Source: Peribacillus folii
GTDB taxonomy: Bacteria > Bacillota > Bacilli > Bacillales > DSM-1321
Length of the DNA: 64,000 nt
Direction: 5' to 3'
NCBI RefSeq assembly: GCF_030271255.1
Contig: NZ_JASJOM010000007.1
Coordinates: forward strand, 248,001-312,000
Part shown: in pieces, positions 54,229 to 63,785 of the stretch
Layout: each line of letters starts with the position of its first letter
Numbering within the stretch: the stretch's first letter is position 1
Position numbers and translations under genes: made by a program
The notes under the pieces: generated by a model
The model's database searches: none
What the model saw: the letters and a program-made list of their open reading frames with translations, nothing else
What the model was told of the DNA's origin: nothing

Positions 54229-55296
54229 TTATTGCGCCTTCGCTTTCTTGATCTGCTTGCTTCGCAGCTGTCCGCAGGCTGCATCAATATCCGTTCCATG
54301 CTCCTGGCGGATTTTACAATTGACGCCACTCTTTTTCAACGTATCATAGAAAGCGAGAACGGACTCTTTTTCACTTCTTTGGTATTGACTATGCTCATCC
54401 ACAGGATTATATGGAATCAGGTTGACATAGAGGCGATGCTTTTTATCCTCCAGAAGATCGGCAAGCTGTTCGGCTTCTTCCTTATGATCATTCACATCCT
54501 TCAAAAGGATGTATTCAATCGTAATTCTCCGATTCGTTTTTTCCAAATAATAATCAAGTGATTTCATCAATTTTTCAATTGGAATTGCCCGGTTGATTTT
54601 CATGATTCGTGTCCTAAGTTCGTTATTAGGTGCATGCAGGGAGATGGCCAGATTCACCTGTAATTGCATATCAGTGAATTCATAAATCTTATTGGCAAGG
54701 CCGCTCGTCGAAACGGTAATGCGCCTGCCGGCGATGGCGAGACCCTTATGATCCATGAGTACCCTTAAAAAGTCGTTCATGTTTTCGAAGTTATCAAACG
54801 GCTCTCCAATGCCCATCACCACTACATGGCTGACGAGATCCTTTTGCTCCAGTTGATCGAGATGCAGCTGGACGTTCATGATTTGCTCCACTATTTCCCC
54901 GCTGGATAGATCTCGGCTTTTCGCCAATAAACCACTGGCACAGAAACTGCAGCCGATATTGCAGCCAACCTGGGTGGTGACGCACACCGATATCCCATAT
55001 TTATGCCGCATCATAACGGTTTCGATAAGGTTCCCATCCTGCAATTTAAACAGGAATTTGATTGTGCCGTCAGCTGACTCCTGCTTAACATGCTCATTCA
55101 AGGTCTGGATCGAAAAGTGCTCCTTCAGCAGTTGGATACATTCTTGATTAACATCCGTCATTTCAGAAAAGCTCGTAACACGAGTCCGGTATAGCCACTC
55201 CCAGACCTGCTGTGCCCTGAATTTCCTATGGCCATGTTCCAAAAGCCATGCTGTCAATTGTTCAAAGGTTAAACCATAGATCGAATTTTTCTTCAT
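54229..55296 (-). CDS. RlmN/Cfr-family radical SAM rRNA methyltransferase
   Basis: A 355-aa enzyme of the family that methylates A2503 of 23S rRNA. The 4Fe-4S motif is C112-x3-C116-x2-C119 in [13 protein letters not shown]. The two other essential cysteines are present: C105 (ISVCVTT) and methyl-carrying C341 (DIDAACGQL). GEPFDNF and [10 protein letters not shown] are typical. B. subtilis RlmN is encoded far from this locus, next to prkC, and its motif region is CASTLGG rather than CASGLL. This may therefore be a second family member, which leaves open RlmN paralogue versus Cfr-like function. It shares its downstream terminator with hmoA. Confidence 0.85.
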   Translation of the reverse strand: MKKNSIYGLTFEQLTAWLLEHGHRKFRAQQVWEWLYRTRVTSFSEMTDVNQECIQLLKEHFSIQTLNEHVKQESADGTIKFLFKLQDGNLIETVMMRHKYGISVCVTTQVGCNIGCSFCASGLLAKSRDLSSGEIVEQIMNVQLHLDQLEQKDLVSHVVVMGIGEPFDNFENMNDFLRVLMDHKGLAIAGRRITVSTSGLANKIYEFTDMQLQVNLAISLHAPNNELRTRIMKINRAIPIEKLMKSLDYYLEKTNRRITIEYILLKDVNDHKEEAEQLADLLEDKKHRLYVNLIPYNPVDEHSQYQRSEKESVLAFYDTLKKSGVNCKIRQEHGTDIDAACGQLRSKQIKKAKAQ

Positions 55297-55367
55297 TTCT
55301 TACCCTCATTTCATTACATTAAAATATATTCGAACGACCCCTTTAGCCGTAAAAGCCATTCCTCGCC

Positions 55368-55847
55368 TCATTTATGATAGGGTTCATTTCTGTTTATCCT
55401 AAAGGCCCGATAGATCTGTTCCAATAATACCAATTTCATCAATTGATGCGGAAAGGTCATTTTAGAGAAGGAAAGTGCATAATCACTTCTTGCTATCACC
55501 TCGGTGCCTAGCCCTAGCGAACCGCCAATGACGAAGGCTATCTTGCTTTTCCCATAGGTGGCCAGCTGGTCGATATGAGTGGCCAGCTGCTCGGAGGTAA
55601 GCTGCTTCCCGCCGATCTCAAGCGTTATGACATAGGTGTCCTGGCTGATTTTAGCCAGGATACGTTCCCCTTCCCTTTGCTTTACGATCTCCATGTCCGC
55701 CGCACTCAGGTTCTCGGGTGCTTTTTCATCAGGAACTTCAACAAGTTCTATAGTAGCATAGGCGCTTAATCTTTTTGCATATTCAGCAATTCCTTGCTTT
55801 AAGTATTTTTCTTTTAGCTTGCCAACCGTCATGATCGTTATTTTCAT
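55368..55847 (-). CDS. rlmH: 23S rRNA pseudouridine-1915 N3-methyltransferase RlmH
   Basis: A 159-aa SPOUT-class methyltransferase (formerly YydA/YbeA) that acts on pseudouridine 1915 of the assembled ribosome. The start [27 protein letters not shown], the SAM knot [11 protein letters not shown] and the C-terminal [14 protein letters not shown] are diagnostic, and the length is exactly that of the B. subtilis protein. The next upstream region contains the DnaA-box cluster and yyzF, an arrangement conserved in Bacilli. Confidence 0.96.
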   Translation of the reverse strand: MKITIMTVGKLKEKYLKQGIAEYAKRLSAYATIELVEVPDEKAPENLSAADMEIVKQREGERILAKISQDTYVITLEIGGKQLTSEQLATHIDQLATYGKSKIAFVIGGSLGLGTEVIARSDYALSFSKMTFPHQLMKLVLLEQIYRAFRINRNEPYHK

Positions 55848-56220
55848 AAATATCCTCTAACTTTCCTTATGTTTTAGTATCAGTTGTAGGATTTGCCTAC
55901 CTATTATCATACCTTACAGATGCCTATAAGCAAAACAAGCAAATCATTCCCAATTGGCAGGGTGGTCCCTATCCAACCAGCAGCATCAAAAAAACCGCTG
56001 ACCCTAAAAGCCGGCAGCGGCAACCCATGTTCAGCAAGAAGTCCTTCGGTCAACTTTTGCCTTCCCATTCAAGTGCTTTATGGAAGATACTTGCACCCAA
56101 CCTTATCCCCAGCCTTCATGAAATCAAACCAGGGAAAATGTTAAGAACAGGTTACAAACATGTTATCCACAAAAGTTATCCACATATCCACATTTTCTAT
56201 CCACATCTTGTATGGGAATA
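55848..56220. other. Intergenic region of about 370 bp with hairpin and DnaA boxes
   Basis: It contains a minus-strand hairpin with T run near 55986-56026 (CCGCTG, CAGCGG, then T7), possibly the yyzF terminator, and the first part of the DnaA-box cluster from 56103 onward. A 53-codon frame around 55918-56079 on the minus strand lacks a ribosome binding site and is not annotated. Confidence 0.45.
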
Positions 56221-56467
56221 TTAGTTCCCTACTAGATATATTGCCACGTTTCGACAATATTCACAGGTTGTTGATAACTGTTTTTCTTCCGGAACCTGGG
56301 TTAAAACCGGATAGGTTTCACACTCGTACACCACTTCATCCAACGCCATTTCCACGTGTTCCTGACAGCAATATAATTTCATTCCTCATTCCTCCCTTCC
56401 TATTCCTATTTCCAACAATGATTATCCACAAGGTGCGCAGCATCTGTAAATTCGACATATATCCACA
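56103..56467 (+). promoter_or_regulatory. DnaA-box cluster
   Basis: Perfect TTATCCACA boxes lie at 56163-56171, 56176-56184 and 56422-56430. One-mismatch boxes lie at 56103-56111, 56184-56192, 56197-56205 and 56459-56467, and a two-mismatch box at 56257-56265. All read in the same direction. Four sites fall within 43 bases at 56163-56205. DnaA binding at the yydA (rlmH) locus is known for B. subtilis, so this is probably a conserved regulatory cluster and not the origin itself; the AT-rich unwinding region and the dnaA/dnaN genes are absent. Confidence 0.8.
56221..56382 (-). CDS. yyzF: CxxH/CxxC zinc-finger-like small protein YyzF
   Basis: A 53-aa protein starting at ATG 56382, eight bases after GGGAGG. 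It has a CQEH (CxxH) motif at residues 6-9 and a CEYC (CxxC) motif at 40-43, a probable single zinc site, separated by an acidic stretch. The small size, motifs and position between rlmH and the HtrA-type protease gene match YyzF of B. subtilis and its relatives. Function is unknown. The gene is embedded in a DnaA-box cluster, with boxes on both sides. Confidence 0.85.
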   Translation of the reverse strand: MKLYCCQEHVEMALDEVVYECETYPVLTQVPEEKQLSTTCEYCRNVAIYLVGN

Positions 56468-56507
56468 GGTAATCGTATCAAAAAATAAAAAAAGCGCAAG
56501 AGAATAT

Positions 56508-56540
56508 AAAGGACAGGAAGCAAAGCTGCCCCCTGTCCCC
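56508..56540 (-). terminator. Probable terminator of the HtrA-type protease gene
   Basis: GGACAGG (56511-56517) pairs with CCTGTCC (56532-56538). A T-rich stretch (TTTATATTCTC, then TTTTTTT) follows at some distance in the minus direction. Confidence 0.5.
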
Positions 56541-56547
56541 TTTCGTT

Positions 56548-57768
56548 TTATATTTCGCTGTTTGAAAGTGTGACTTCAGTCGATTCTTTCTTTCCATCAC
56601 GGTAATATATGATTTTAACCTTATCGCCGATTTTCTTATCATTATAGAGGTATTTTCTTAGTTCCACGACATCATGGATTTCTTGATTGTCCATTCCAAC
56701 GATGACGTCGAATTCCTTCAATCCTGCTTTAGATGCCGGAGAATTGCTTTGAACGCCGGTTATGGCAACACCTGCCGTCACTTTCTTCGGCAGTTTCAAA
56801 GTATTCTGCTGATGGTATTGTGAAATTTCTTCTACCGATGCCAAATTCACACCCAGGAATGCACGTTTCACTTCACCAAATTCCTCTATGTCATTAATGA
56901 TCGGAATGACCGAATCGATCGGAATCGAAAGTCCGATTCCTTCCACTGCATTTTCGGCTATCTTCATCGAATTGATCCCGATGACCTGCCCTGACATATT
57001 TACGAGGGCCCCCCCGCTGTTGCCTGGGTTGATGGCTGCATCGGTCTGGATGACCTCCGCATTCCAATCCACTTGTCCGTCCTCATTGATGTCAACCTCT
57101 ATCGTACGCTCCAAGCCGGATATGATTCCTTGCGTGATCGAACCGGAGAATTGGAGGCCAAGAGGATTACCAATGGCAATCACCGGCTCACCCGGCTTCA
57201 ATTTTCCTGATTTCCCGAACTCTGCAATCGTTTTGATTTTGTCGCCATTCACGACGATGACCGCTAAATCCGTCCACGGGTCGCTTCCTTGCAGCTTCGC
57301 AGGCAATTTGGTACCATCACTTAATGTCACTTCCAGCTCATTGGCCCCTTCAATAACATGATTGTTCGTAACGATATAGGCCTTGCCGTCATCCTTTTTA
57401 TAGACGACGCCCGAGCCCGTGCCGGCTTCGGCCGAACTGTCCTCAGCATTGCTTCCTTGGCCCCAGAAGTTCGTTTCCTGGATGTTGGTGATCCCGACCA
57501 CTGCGTCACTTGCCTTATCGACGGCATCGGTGACAGCGCTGGTTACATCGACAGCAAGATTTTGCTGCGCTTGCTTCACAGGTCGGTCAGTTGTTGAGTT
57601 CTGCGTTGAGGTTTCACTATTCCTGTCATTAAGCAATCCGCTACCGGGAAATACCAATAATATAAGTAAAGCACCAATGATTGCGCCTCCCAAGCCCGTT
57701 AGAAAATAGCTTGCATGGCCTTTTTTCCGTTTATTTCGGTTCTCATCATGATCATCATAATATCCCAA
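56548..57768 (-). CDS. htrC: HtrA/DegP-family membrane serine protease
   Basis: A 406-aa S1C protease with a short cytoplasmic basic start, one TM segment at about 20-41, a linker, a trypsin-like domain with the triad H137, D167 and S251 (TNNHVIEG, DPWTDLAV, NPGNSGGAL), and one C-terminal PDZ domain (about 300-400). It should act as a quality-control protease on the outer membrane face. In B. subtilis the paralogue at this position, downstream of the wal operon, is HtrC (YycK). It has a 269-base gap upstream, so probably its own promoter. Confidence 0.93.
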   Translation of the reverse strand: MGYYDDHDENRNKRKKGHASYFLTGLGGAIIGALLILLVFPGSGLLNDRNSETSTQNSTTDRPVKQAQQNLAVDVTSAVTDAVDKASDAVVGITNIQETNFWGQGSNAEDSSAEAGTGSGVVYKKDDGKAYIVTNNHVIEGANELEVTLSDGTKLPAKLQGSDPWTDLAVIVVNGDKIKTIAEFGKSGKLKPGEPVIAIGNPLGLQFSGSITQGIISGLERTIEVDINEDGQVDWNAEVIQTDAAINPGNSGGALVNMSGQVIGINSMKIAENAVEGIGLSIPIDSVIPIINDIEEFGEVKRAFLGVNLASVEEISQYHQQNTLKLPKKVTAGVAITGVQSNSPASKAGLKEFDVIVGMDNQEIHDVVELRKYLYNDKKIGDKVKIIYYRDGKKESTEVTLSNSEI

Positions 57769-58037
57769 TACCGCTTCACCCTCTCATTTTAGGAAATGAA
57801 TAATAGCCATTCTATTGTTTGGTATCCTCCCTCAATTATACTCAATTACCGAATTTTTTCTAAAAAAATGTACCTATAATTCAAGATGAAGGTAATTACT
57901 GAGGGCAGCCGTTTTTCCTGCACTTATACAGTTCTAACCAAACGTTACCCCAATTAAACCAGCTTATAACTTTATGAATGGAATTTTCGGCATGAAAAAA
58001 AGGAATGAACGAGGCTTTCCCCATCCATCCCTTTCCT

Positions 58038-58832
58038 TTATAACGTAACGAGTTCGGTTGGCCTTTTCGGGTCAGTATCGTATAAGGAAAATTGCTCCCC
58101 GACGATTATGCCCTTTGTCTTCAAGGTCTGCTCCACCGACATCCTTGCTAAATCCTTCATATTGTTATCAAGGCTTAAGTGGGCCAGGTAAATGCGTTTC
58201 GTCTTATCACCGGCAACCTCACCCATCGCAAGAGCTGCATCTTCATTGCAAACATGTCCAACATCACTTAAAATCCGGCGCTTGATGCTCCATGGATATT
58301 TCCCCATCCTTAGCATCGAAACATCGTGATTGCTTTCAAATACATAAGCATCGGCATTCGAGATGATCCCTTTCATCCGATCGCTTACATAACCTGTATC
58401 CGTAATGACCGCCAGCTTTTTACCTTCATGATGGAAGACATAAAACATTGGCTCTGCAGCATCGTGCGAGACACCAAATGACTCTATATCAAGACTGCCG
58501 AACGTTTTGACTTGCTCCATCTCAAAAGTGAACTTTTGCTCGGTGGCAATCTCGCCGATCGAGCGTTCCATGGCATTCCAAGTCTTGGCGTTCGCATATA
58601 TCGGAAGCTTATGTTTCCTGGCGACAACGCCCAGCCCCTTAATATGGTCGCTATGTTCATGGGTAACCAGGATTCCGGATAGTTTCGACATATCACGCCC
58701 TATATCCTGGAACAATGCTTCCATCGCCTTGCCGCTTAATCCGGCATCGACAAGAAAGGATTGATCCTCCGTTTCCACGAAAAAGGCATTTCCCGTACTC
58801 CCGCTGGCGAGAACACTAAAATGCATCGTCAT
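58038..58832 (-). CDS. walJ: MBL-fold metallohydrolase WalJ (YycJ)
   Basis: A 264-aa metallo-beta-lactamase-fold protein. The metal motif HxHxDH is [10 protein letters not shown], with further ligands in [15 protein letters not shown] and LAHLSLDNN. The family has nuclease-like architecture, and WalJ has been linked to DNA replication and cell-cycle coordination. It is the last gene of the wal operon, six bases after walI. A weak hairpin with a T7 run lies just downstream, around 57993-58030. Confidence 0.94.
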   Translation of the reverse strand: MTMHFSVLASGSTGNAFFVETEDQSFLVDAGLSGKAMEALFQDIGRDMSKLSGILVTHEHSDHIKGLGVVARKHKLPIYANAKTWNAMERSIGEIATEQKFTFEMEQVKTFGSLDIESFGVSHDAAEPMFYVFHHEGKKLAVITDTGYVSDRMKGIISNADAYVFESNHDVSMLRMGKYPWSIKRRILSDVGHVCNEDAALAMGEVAGDKTKRIYLAHLSLDNNMKDLARMSVEQTLKTKGIIVGEQFSLYDTDPKRPTELVTL

Positions 58833-58838
58833 CTATAC

Positions 58839-59636
58839 TCACTCCAGTATTTTTTCTTCAGTATTTAATTCAATGACCTCTCCGTCAAAAGCGTTCACGA
58901 AGAGATCCGTTTCATCATCAAGGACCACCCACCAAGTCGGCACCAGTAAATGGGACATGGATGTCGTCTGCAGCGAATTATAAAACCCCAGTTTAACATT
59001 CGTGACTTTGCTTTTCGGAACAATATCACGATTATCATACAAAGCCTCAATGGCTTTCAAAGGAGTCACCAATTCTTTAGGTTTATTGAATTTTTCAATT
59101 CCCTCTAAATACATCTGTTCATAGGAGACGACTTCACCCTTTTTATTCAAATATAAGGTGACCTTCCCCTTACTGTTATTATAGAACATCTTTTTATCTG
59201 CCACTTGATAGCAGATGATGGTCTGGGTGATCTTGTCATAACTCCAAAAGCGATACTCATTGCCATTCAATATATATTCTTTCAGGAATATATCCAGGTC
59301 TGCCTCATGGATATCCGCCTTCATGCCCACCGGTGTTTTAAAGGTGCCCACCAGTTTCTTACCATCTATGATCTTCGCTTTTTGATTTTTCAAGTACTGT
59401 ATATCCTTCTTCTCGAACGTCTTGCTTTTCGCAATCAGGAATTGGTCCTTCAGCTTTTGCTTCGGAAGCTGGACCTCGATTGAAATATCATCTTCCTTCA
59501 AAAGCTCTTCGGTTGACGATTCCGCGAAATTCTCATATTGGTAGTCATTGATTTTTTCAAGGAATTGATAAAGAAGAAAGATATTCAAAACGAAGAACAC
59601 CATGATGAATATTGACTTTGTATTATTCCAATCCAC
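58839..59636 (-). CDS. walI: WalK regulator WalI (YycI)
   Basis: A 265-aa protein with one N-terminal TM segment (about 8-27) and a large extracellular domain with two similar beta-sheet subdomains. WalI joins WalH at the membrane and holds back the WalK kinase in B. subtilis. The start is GTG 59636 after GGGAGGCGATCAAA, giving MDWNNTKSIFIMVFF, which matches the family N-terminus. The longer frame adds 26 unrelated residues. It overlaps walH by 14 bases. Confidence 0.93.
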   Translation of the reverse strand: MDWNNTKSIFIMVFFVLNIFLLYQFLEKINDYQYENFAESSTEELLKEDDISIEVQLPKQKLKDQFLIAKSKTFEKKDIQYLKNQKAKIIDGKKLVGTFKTPVGMKADIHEADLDIFLKEYILNGNEYRFWSYDKITQTIICYQVADKKMFYNNSKGKVTLYLNKKGEVVSYEQMYLEGIEKFNKPKELVTPLKAIEALYDNRDIVPKSKVTNVKLGFYNSLQTTSMSHLLVPTWWVVLDDETDLFVNAFDGEVIELNTEEKILE

Positions 59637-60960
59637 TTTGATCGCCTCCCGTATCTCCTTCAAAAGGCACGATGAACCATTTATTGCCGATACGATAATA
59701 CCAAGTCGGTTCAAGGGTGACTAAGGTGACCAGCTTGGAATCAAGGGATTTATCCAGTTTATACCCGATCGAGATGTCCTCCACATTCTTGAAATCGATA
59801 TTATCCTTCGATTTCAACTGATCCAATACCTCCCTGCCGCTCGCTAATGTCTTCAGTGCTCCTTCTGACGGGAGAACCGAGGCAAGCGAAAAGTATGGAC
59901 GTTCATAGCTATAAATCTCTTCCTTGCCCCAGATTTGTTCGATTTCAGTCATCCCGTATTCATTGAAGGCAGGATAACCGTTAACGAATAAACGGAATAC
60001 CACCCGCTGCTCACTCTCCGACATATAGGCATATCGGTAATTGTTATCTTCCCAGCCAGCATGATCATTGATGAAATCTATGCTGTTTTGCAGAAGATCA
60101 CTCGAACTGCCGAAAAACTTGTTTTTTTGTCCCGGGTTGATATAGGAAATCAGGTAATTTTCTTTATTGATCGTCATCAGCCTTGTGCCGTCCGTGTATT
60201 CATCGCCGACCGAAACCGATTCCTGGCGCACATACTTAGGAAAATTAAATAATGCATTCTTCAGATTTGCTATATCCAAATTATCGATATAATACTGAAA
60301 GCTTTTAATCTCCACGGGGTTTTCCGGTACAAACAGCGTCCGTTTGCTGTTTATCACCTCTGCCGCATATTCAGGATGCTCGTTGTAAGAACCCGTATAA
60401 AATTTATTCATGAAACCTTGTATTTTTTTAGAATCGACAATGCCCTGATAGATTTTCTCCTGGCCATATGAAACAAAATAAACGGCCGAATCATTTTCAC
60501 CGATATCCCTTTGCTTTATGATGATCCGGTCAAAGGAAAAGGGAGGGACTTCCTTATCGGTAATGTTCAATAACGTTTTAAAGATGGAAATCGGCACATC
60601 ATCGGAAAATTGAATTTCGATCGATCCGTCTTCATGGACAAAATCATCGAATTTCCTCTGCAGCCTTTTGACAGATATCTCTTTGACATCGCTAAAGATC
60701 CATTGGGTATATTCCTTCTCCATCCTGCCTATTTCATTTGGGTCGGAGGTCTGAAAATGCCGTCCATTACCGTGAAATAGGACACTGACCGGTTTAATGA
60801 CATCACTGACGATCTCCACATCGCTTTTTATCTTTATATAATCCGACGATTGACTCAATTGATCGTATTCAGGCTCATACGTCCAAATGCTCCAGGTCAA
60901 GAAAATGCTCGTCCCCACCAAAATAATCAGTATAATGCTTTTTGCCCGTTCAAAATTCAT
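59623..60960 (-). CDS. walH: WalK regulator WalH (YycH)
   Basis: A 445-aa protein with one TM segment at about 8-26 and a three-domain extracellular part, as in YycH. It acts with WalI through their TM helices to inhibit WalK. ATG 60960 overlaps the walK stop by four bases (ATGA), so the genes are translationally coupled. The last 14 bases overlap walI. Confidence 0.94.
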   Translation of the reverse strand: MNFERAKSIILIILVGTSIFLTWSIWTYEPEYDQLSQSSDYIKIKSDVEIVSDVIKPVSVLFHGNGRHFQTSDPNEIGRMEKEYTQWIFSDVKEISVKRLQRKFDDFVHEDGSIEIQFSDDVPISIFKTLLNITDKEVPPFSFDRIIIKQRDIGENDSAVYFVSYGQEKIYQGIVDSKKIQGFMNKFYTGSYNEHPEYAAEVINSKRTLFVPENPVEIKSFQYYIDNLDIANLKNALFNFPKYVRQESVSVGDEYTDGTRLMTINKENYLISYINPGQKNKFFGSSSDLLQNSIDFINDHAGWEDNNYRYAYMSESEQRVVFRLFVNGYPAFNEYGMTEIEQIWGKEEIYSYERPYFSLASVLPSEGALKTLASGREVLDQLKSKDNIDFKNVEDISIGYKLDKSLDSKLVTLVTLEPTWYYRIGNKWFIVPFEGDTGGDQSGLE

Positions 60961-62789
60961 GACCAATCATCCTCTTCTTCCTGTTCGTAAGGAAGTGTAA
61001 AGAATACCGTAGTTCCTTTTCCATCCACACTTTCCGCCCAAATCTTCCCGCCATGCGCAACGACCATTTCTTTTGCGATCGCCAAGCCAAGACCGGTTCC
61101 GCCTAAGTTCCGTGCCCTTGCTTTGTCGACACGGTAGAATCTGTCGAAAATTTTATCAATGACATTTTTCGGGATTCCCACTCCTTGATCTGTAATGCTT
61201 ACGACTATAAATCCATCGGATGCTCTGGCACGGAAGGTCACTTGACCGCCTTCTGGCGAGTACTTTAATGAGTTCGAGATGACATTATAAAGAACCTGGG
61301 TAATCTTATCTTCATCGATGTCGACGAAATAAGCTTCTTTAGGCAAATCACGCTTGAACGTGATATCATCATTTTTCGTCATTTCGAATCGATCGATGAT
61401 ATGATCATAGAATTTGTTGAAATTCACCCAGCCCGTTTTAAGCCGGTAATCCTTACTGTCCATTTTCGAAAGCTGCAGCAAATCATTGACAAGCCTGATC
61501 ATTCGCTCCGTTTCATTTTGGGTGACACTAAGGAAGGATGGAGCGATTTCCTCGTCCTTCCATGCCCCTTCAGCCAATGCCTCCAGGTAGCTCCTCATGG
61601 TCGTAAGCGGGGTCCGCAGCTCATGTGATACGTTAGCAACGAATTCCCTGCGTTCACTCTCGATTTTTTCCTGCTCGGTTATGTCATGCAAAACAGTAAT
61701 CAAACCATTTACGAAGCCGGTTTCCTTTTGAATCACCGAAAAGTTCGCCCGCAAAATGAATGGGCGATTCTTTTTGCTGTAATCAAGGATGACGGATTCC
61801 CGTTCTTCCAGTAAATCATCGAATTTATATTCTTCTTCAAGACCCAATACCTCAATGATAGGCTGGTTCATGACGGCGTCACGCGAAATATTCAATAGCT
61901 GTGCCGCCGGTTCGTTGATCAAGTTCACCCGACCGCGCCTGTCCGTCGAAATCACGCCGTCCGTCATATTGGTCAGGACGGATGATAGCTTGCGCCGCTC
62001 CCCTTCCGTACTTGATTGCGACTCTTGAAGTTTTTTGGTCAAATTATTGAAGGTGACAGCAAGCTGACCAATTTCGTCATCACCATATACCCTGACTTTT
62101 CGCGAGAAATTCCCTTTCGACATCACCAGGGCCTGTTTTCTCATATCCGACATTGGACGGGTGATCGTTCGTGCAAGCAGGATGCCCAAGATGGCGGTTA
62201 TGACCAAGGCAATGGCCGTTCCCGTCATGAAGATGCTATTGATCTCATCCATCTGCTCAAACACATTCTCCATCTCGGCTATGACATACACGGCCCCGAT
62301 GACCTCGCCATTTGCTTCAATTGGTGTCGAAAGCACCCAGAGCCTTCTGCCCGTCTTAAGATCGCGGAAAACGTCACTATCTTCTTTCCCATAAATGAGC
62401 GTATTCTTGATGAGGACCTCTGTTGTCTTTTTCCCGACAATATCCTGTTTACTTCGATCAGATGTTCCGATCACCCTTCTGCTGCGGGTGTCGATGACAC
62501 GGACCTCGGAAATATCATTGGATGAATTATCCCGGTCCTTCAGGATCGTTTCAATGGCTTCTTCGAGAGTTGGGTCTTCCTCCCCCCTCTCCTGTTCCAT
62601 TTCTTCACCTATGCTATAGGTCAGGAGGTTAACATGGCCCTTTATCGATTTCGTAAAATTCCCGACAAGATTTTCTTCCAATTCGCCAACAAAATATACC
62701 CCGATTATTTGCATTGCCACGAAGATGAGCAACACATAAATCAGAACAAATTTAAAATGGATGGAGCGAAAAAAACCAACCTTTTTCAT
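60957..62789 (-). CDS. walK: Essential cell-wall sensor kinase WalK
   Basis: A 610-aa membrane histidine kinase. TM1 is at about 12-32, followed by an extracellular Cache/PAS-like domain to about 180, TM2 at about 183-203, HAMP, a cytoplasmic PAS domain (about 265-370), HisKA with the phosphorylated His in FVANVSHELRTPL, and HATPase with NSLKYSPEGG, DQGVGIP and GGTGLGLAI. It controls autolysins and wall metabolism through WalR. It lies five bases after walR in the conserved walRKHIJ order. Confidence 0.96.
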   Translation of the reverse strand: MKKVGFFRSIHFKFVLIYVLLIFVAMQIIGVYFVGELEENLVGNFTKSIKGHVNLLTYSIGEEMEQERGEEDPTLEEAIETILKDRDNSSNDISEVRVIDTRSRRVIGTSDRSKQDIVGKKTTEVLIKNTLIYGKEDSDVFRDLKTGRRLWVLSTPIEANGEVIGAVYVIAEMENVFEQMDEINSIFMTGTAIALVITAILGILLARTITRPMSDMRKQALVMSKGNFSRKVRVYGDDEIGQLAVTFNNLTKKLQESQSSTEGERRKLSSVLTNMTDGVISTDRRGRVNLINEPAAQLLNISRDAVMNQPIIEVLGLEEEYKFDDLLEERESVILDYSKKNRPFILRANFSVIQKETGFVNGLITVLHDITEQEKIESERREFVANVSHELRTPLTTMRSYLEALAEGAWKDEEIAPSFLSVTQNETERMIRLVNDLLQLSKMDSKDYRLKTGWVNFNKFYDHIIDRFEMTKNDDITFKRDLPKEAYFVDIDEDKITQVLYNVISNSLKYSPEGGQVTFRARASDGFIVVSITDQGVGIPKNVIDKIFDRFYRVDKARARNLGGTGLGLAIAKEMVVAHGGKIWAESVDGKGTTVFFTLPYEQEEEDDWS

Positions 62790-62794
62790 AAGTA

Positions 62795-63505
62795 CTACTC
62801 CTGTTCAGGGTTACGCAGGTAATAACCGACCCCTCTTCTAGTTACAATCCAGCCTGGATGGCTTGGATTGTCTTCAATCTTCTCGCGAAGACGTCTGACC
62901 GTTACATCGACGGTCCGTACATCGCCAAAGTAATCATAGCCCCAAACAGTTTGCAATAAGTGCTCCCTTGTCATGACCTGTCCGATATGCTTTGCCAAAT
63001 AATGAAGCAATTCGAACTCACGGTGAGTCAATTCAATCGTATCTCCCCGCTTTGATACCACATAGGCATCCGGGTGGATCGTAAGCGTTCCTATCGTGAT
63101 TTCCTTCGGTTCGTTAGCATCTTGATCAGGGACAGGGACAGCTTGCTGACGCCTTAAGTTCGCTTTGACGCGGGCGATTATTTCCCGGGTACTAAACGGT
63201 TTCGTCACATAGTCATCTGCACCAAGCTCCAGGCCCAGGACTTTATCAATCTCTGAATCCTTGGCAGTCAGCATGATGATCGGCGTTTCATACTTCTTCC
63301 TTACTTCCCTGCAAACCTCCATGCCATCGCGCTGCGGCAGCATGATATCGAGCAAGATCAAATCAGGCTGGCGTTCTTCCACCATTTTGAGCGCTTCGTT
63401 GCCATCATACGCACAAAAAACCTCATAGCCCTCTTTTTTCAGATTGAATTGCAGTATATCAGCAATTGGCTTTTCATCGTCCACTACCAAAATTTTCTTA
63501 TCCAT
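62795..63505 (-). CDS. walR: Essential cell-wall response regulator WalR
   Basis: A 236-aa OmpR-family regulator. The receiver has phospho-acceptor D53 ([12 protein letters not shown]). T101 in DDYVTKPFS is at the position phosphorylated by PrkC in B. subtilis WalR. The winged-helix domain (about 130-233) has [16 protein letters not shown] and the recognition helix region [15 protein letters not shown]. It leads the operon; AAAGGAGC precedes the ATG. In Bacilli this operon lies close to the replication origin. Confidence 0.96.
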   Translation of the reverse strand: MDKKILVVDDEKPIADILQFNLKKEGYEVFCAYDGNEALKMVEERQPDLILLDIMLPQRDGMEVCREVRKKYETPIIMLTAKDSEIDKVLGLELGADDYVTKPFSTREIIARVKANLRRQQAVPVPDQDANEPKEITIGTLTIHPDAYVVSKRGDTIELTHREFELLHYLAKHIGQVMTREHLLQTVWGYDYFGDVRTVDVTVRRLREKIEDNPSHPGWIVTRRGVGYYLRNPEQE

Positions 63506-63785
63506 ATGTTTAGCTCCTTTTTAATAACTAACCTGAATCTATTAAAAACCGCGTCCTTATCCGGGACTTTTATCCACTTTTCCTTCTGCCTGCACCAATC
63601 TAGCATCCTGGGTCAACAAAAGTTTTATTTATATACCCAATAAACAGGCCAGAACACCTCAATGAAAGCAAATTCTATCTATTATACTTTATCATTTTAT
63701 AGGCATTAAATCACCTTTTTCCTATTATTCTCATCCATGAAGGAAGCAGAAGAAGCCTTCGAATATTTTCGAAGACTTTCATCAA

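Noticed and set aside
55918-56079. Minus-strand 53-codon frame downstream of yyzF
   Set aside because: It has a hydrophobic end that could suggest a membrane peptide, but no Shine-Dalgarno precedes its ATG and it spans a terminator-like hairpin.
56103-56467. Replication origin
   Set aside because: DnaA boxes are dense, but dnaA, dnaN, rpmH and a long AT-rich unwinding region are absent; a regulatory DnaA cluster is more likely.
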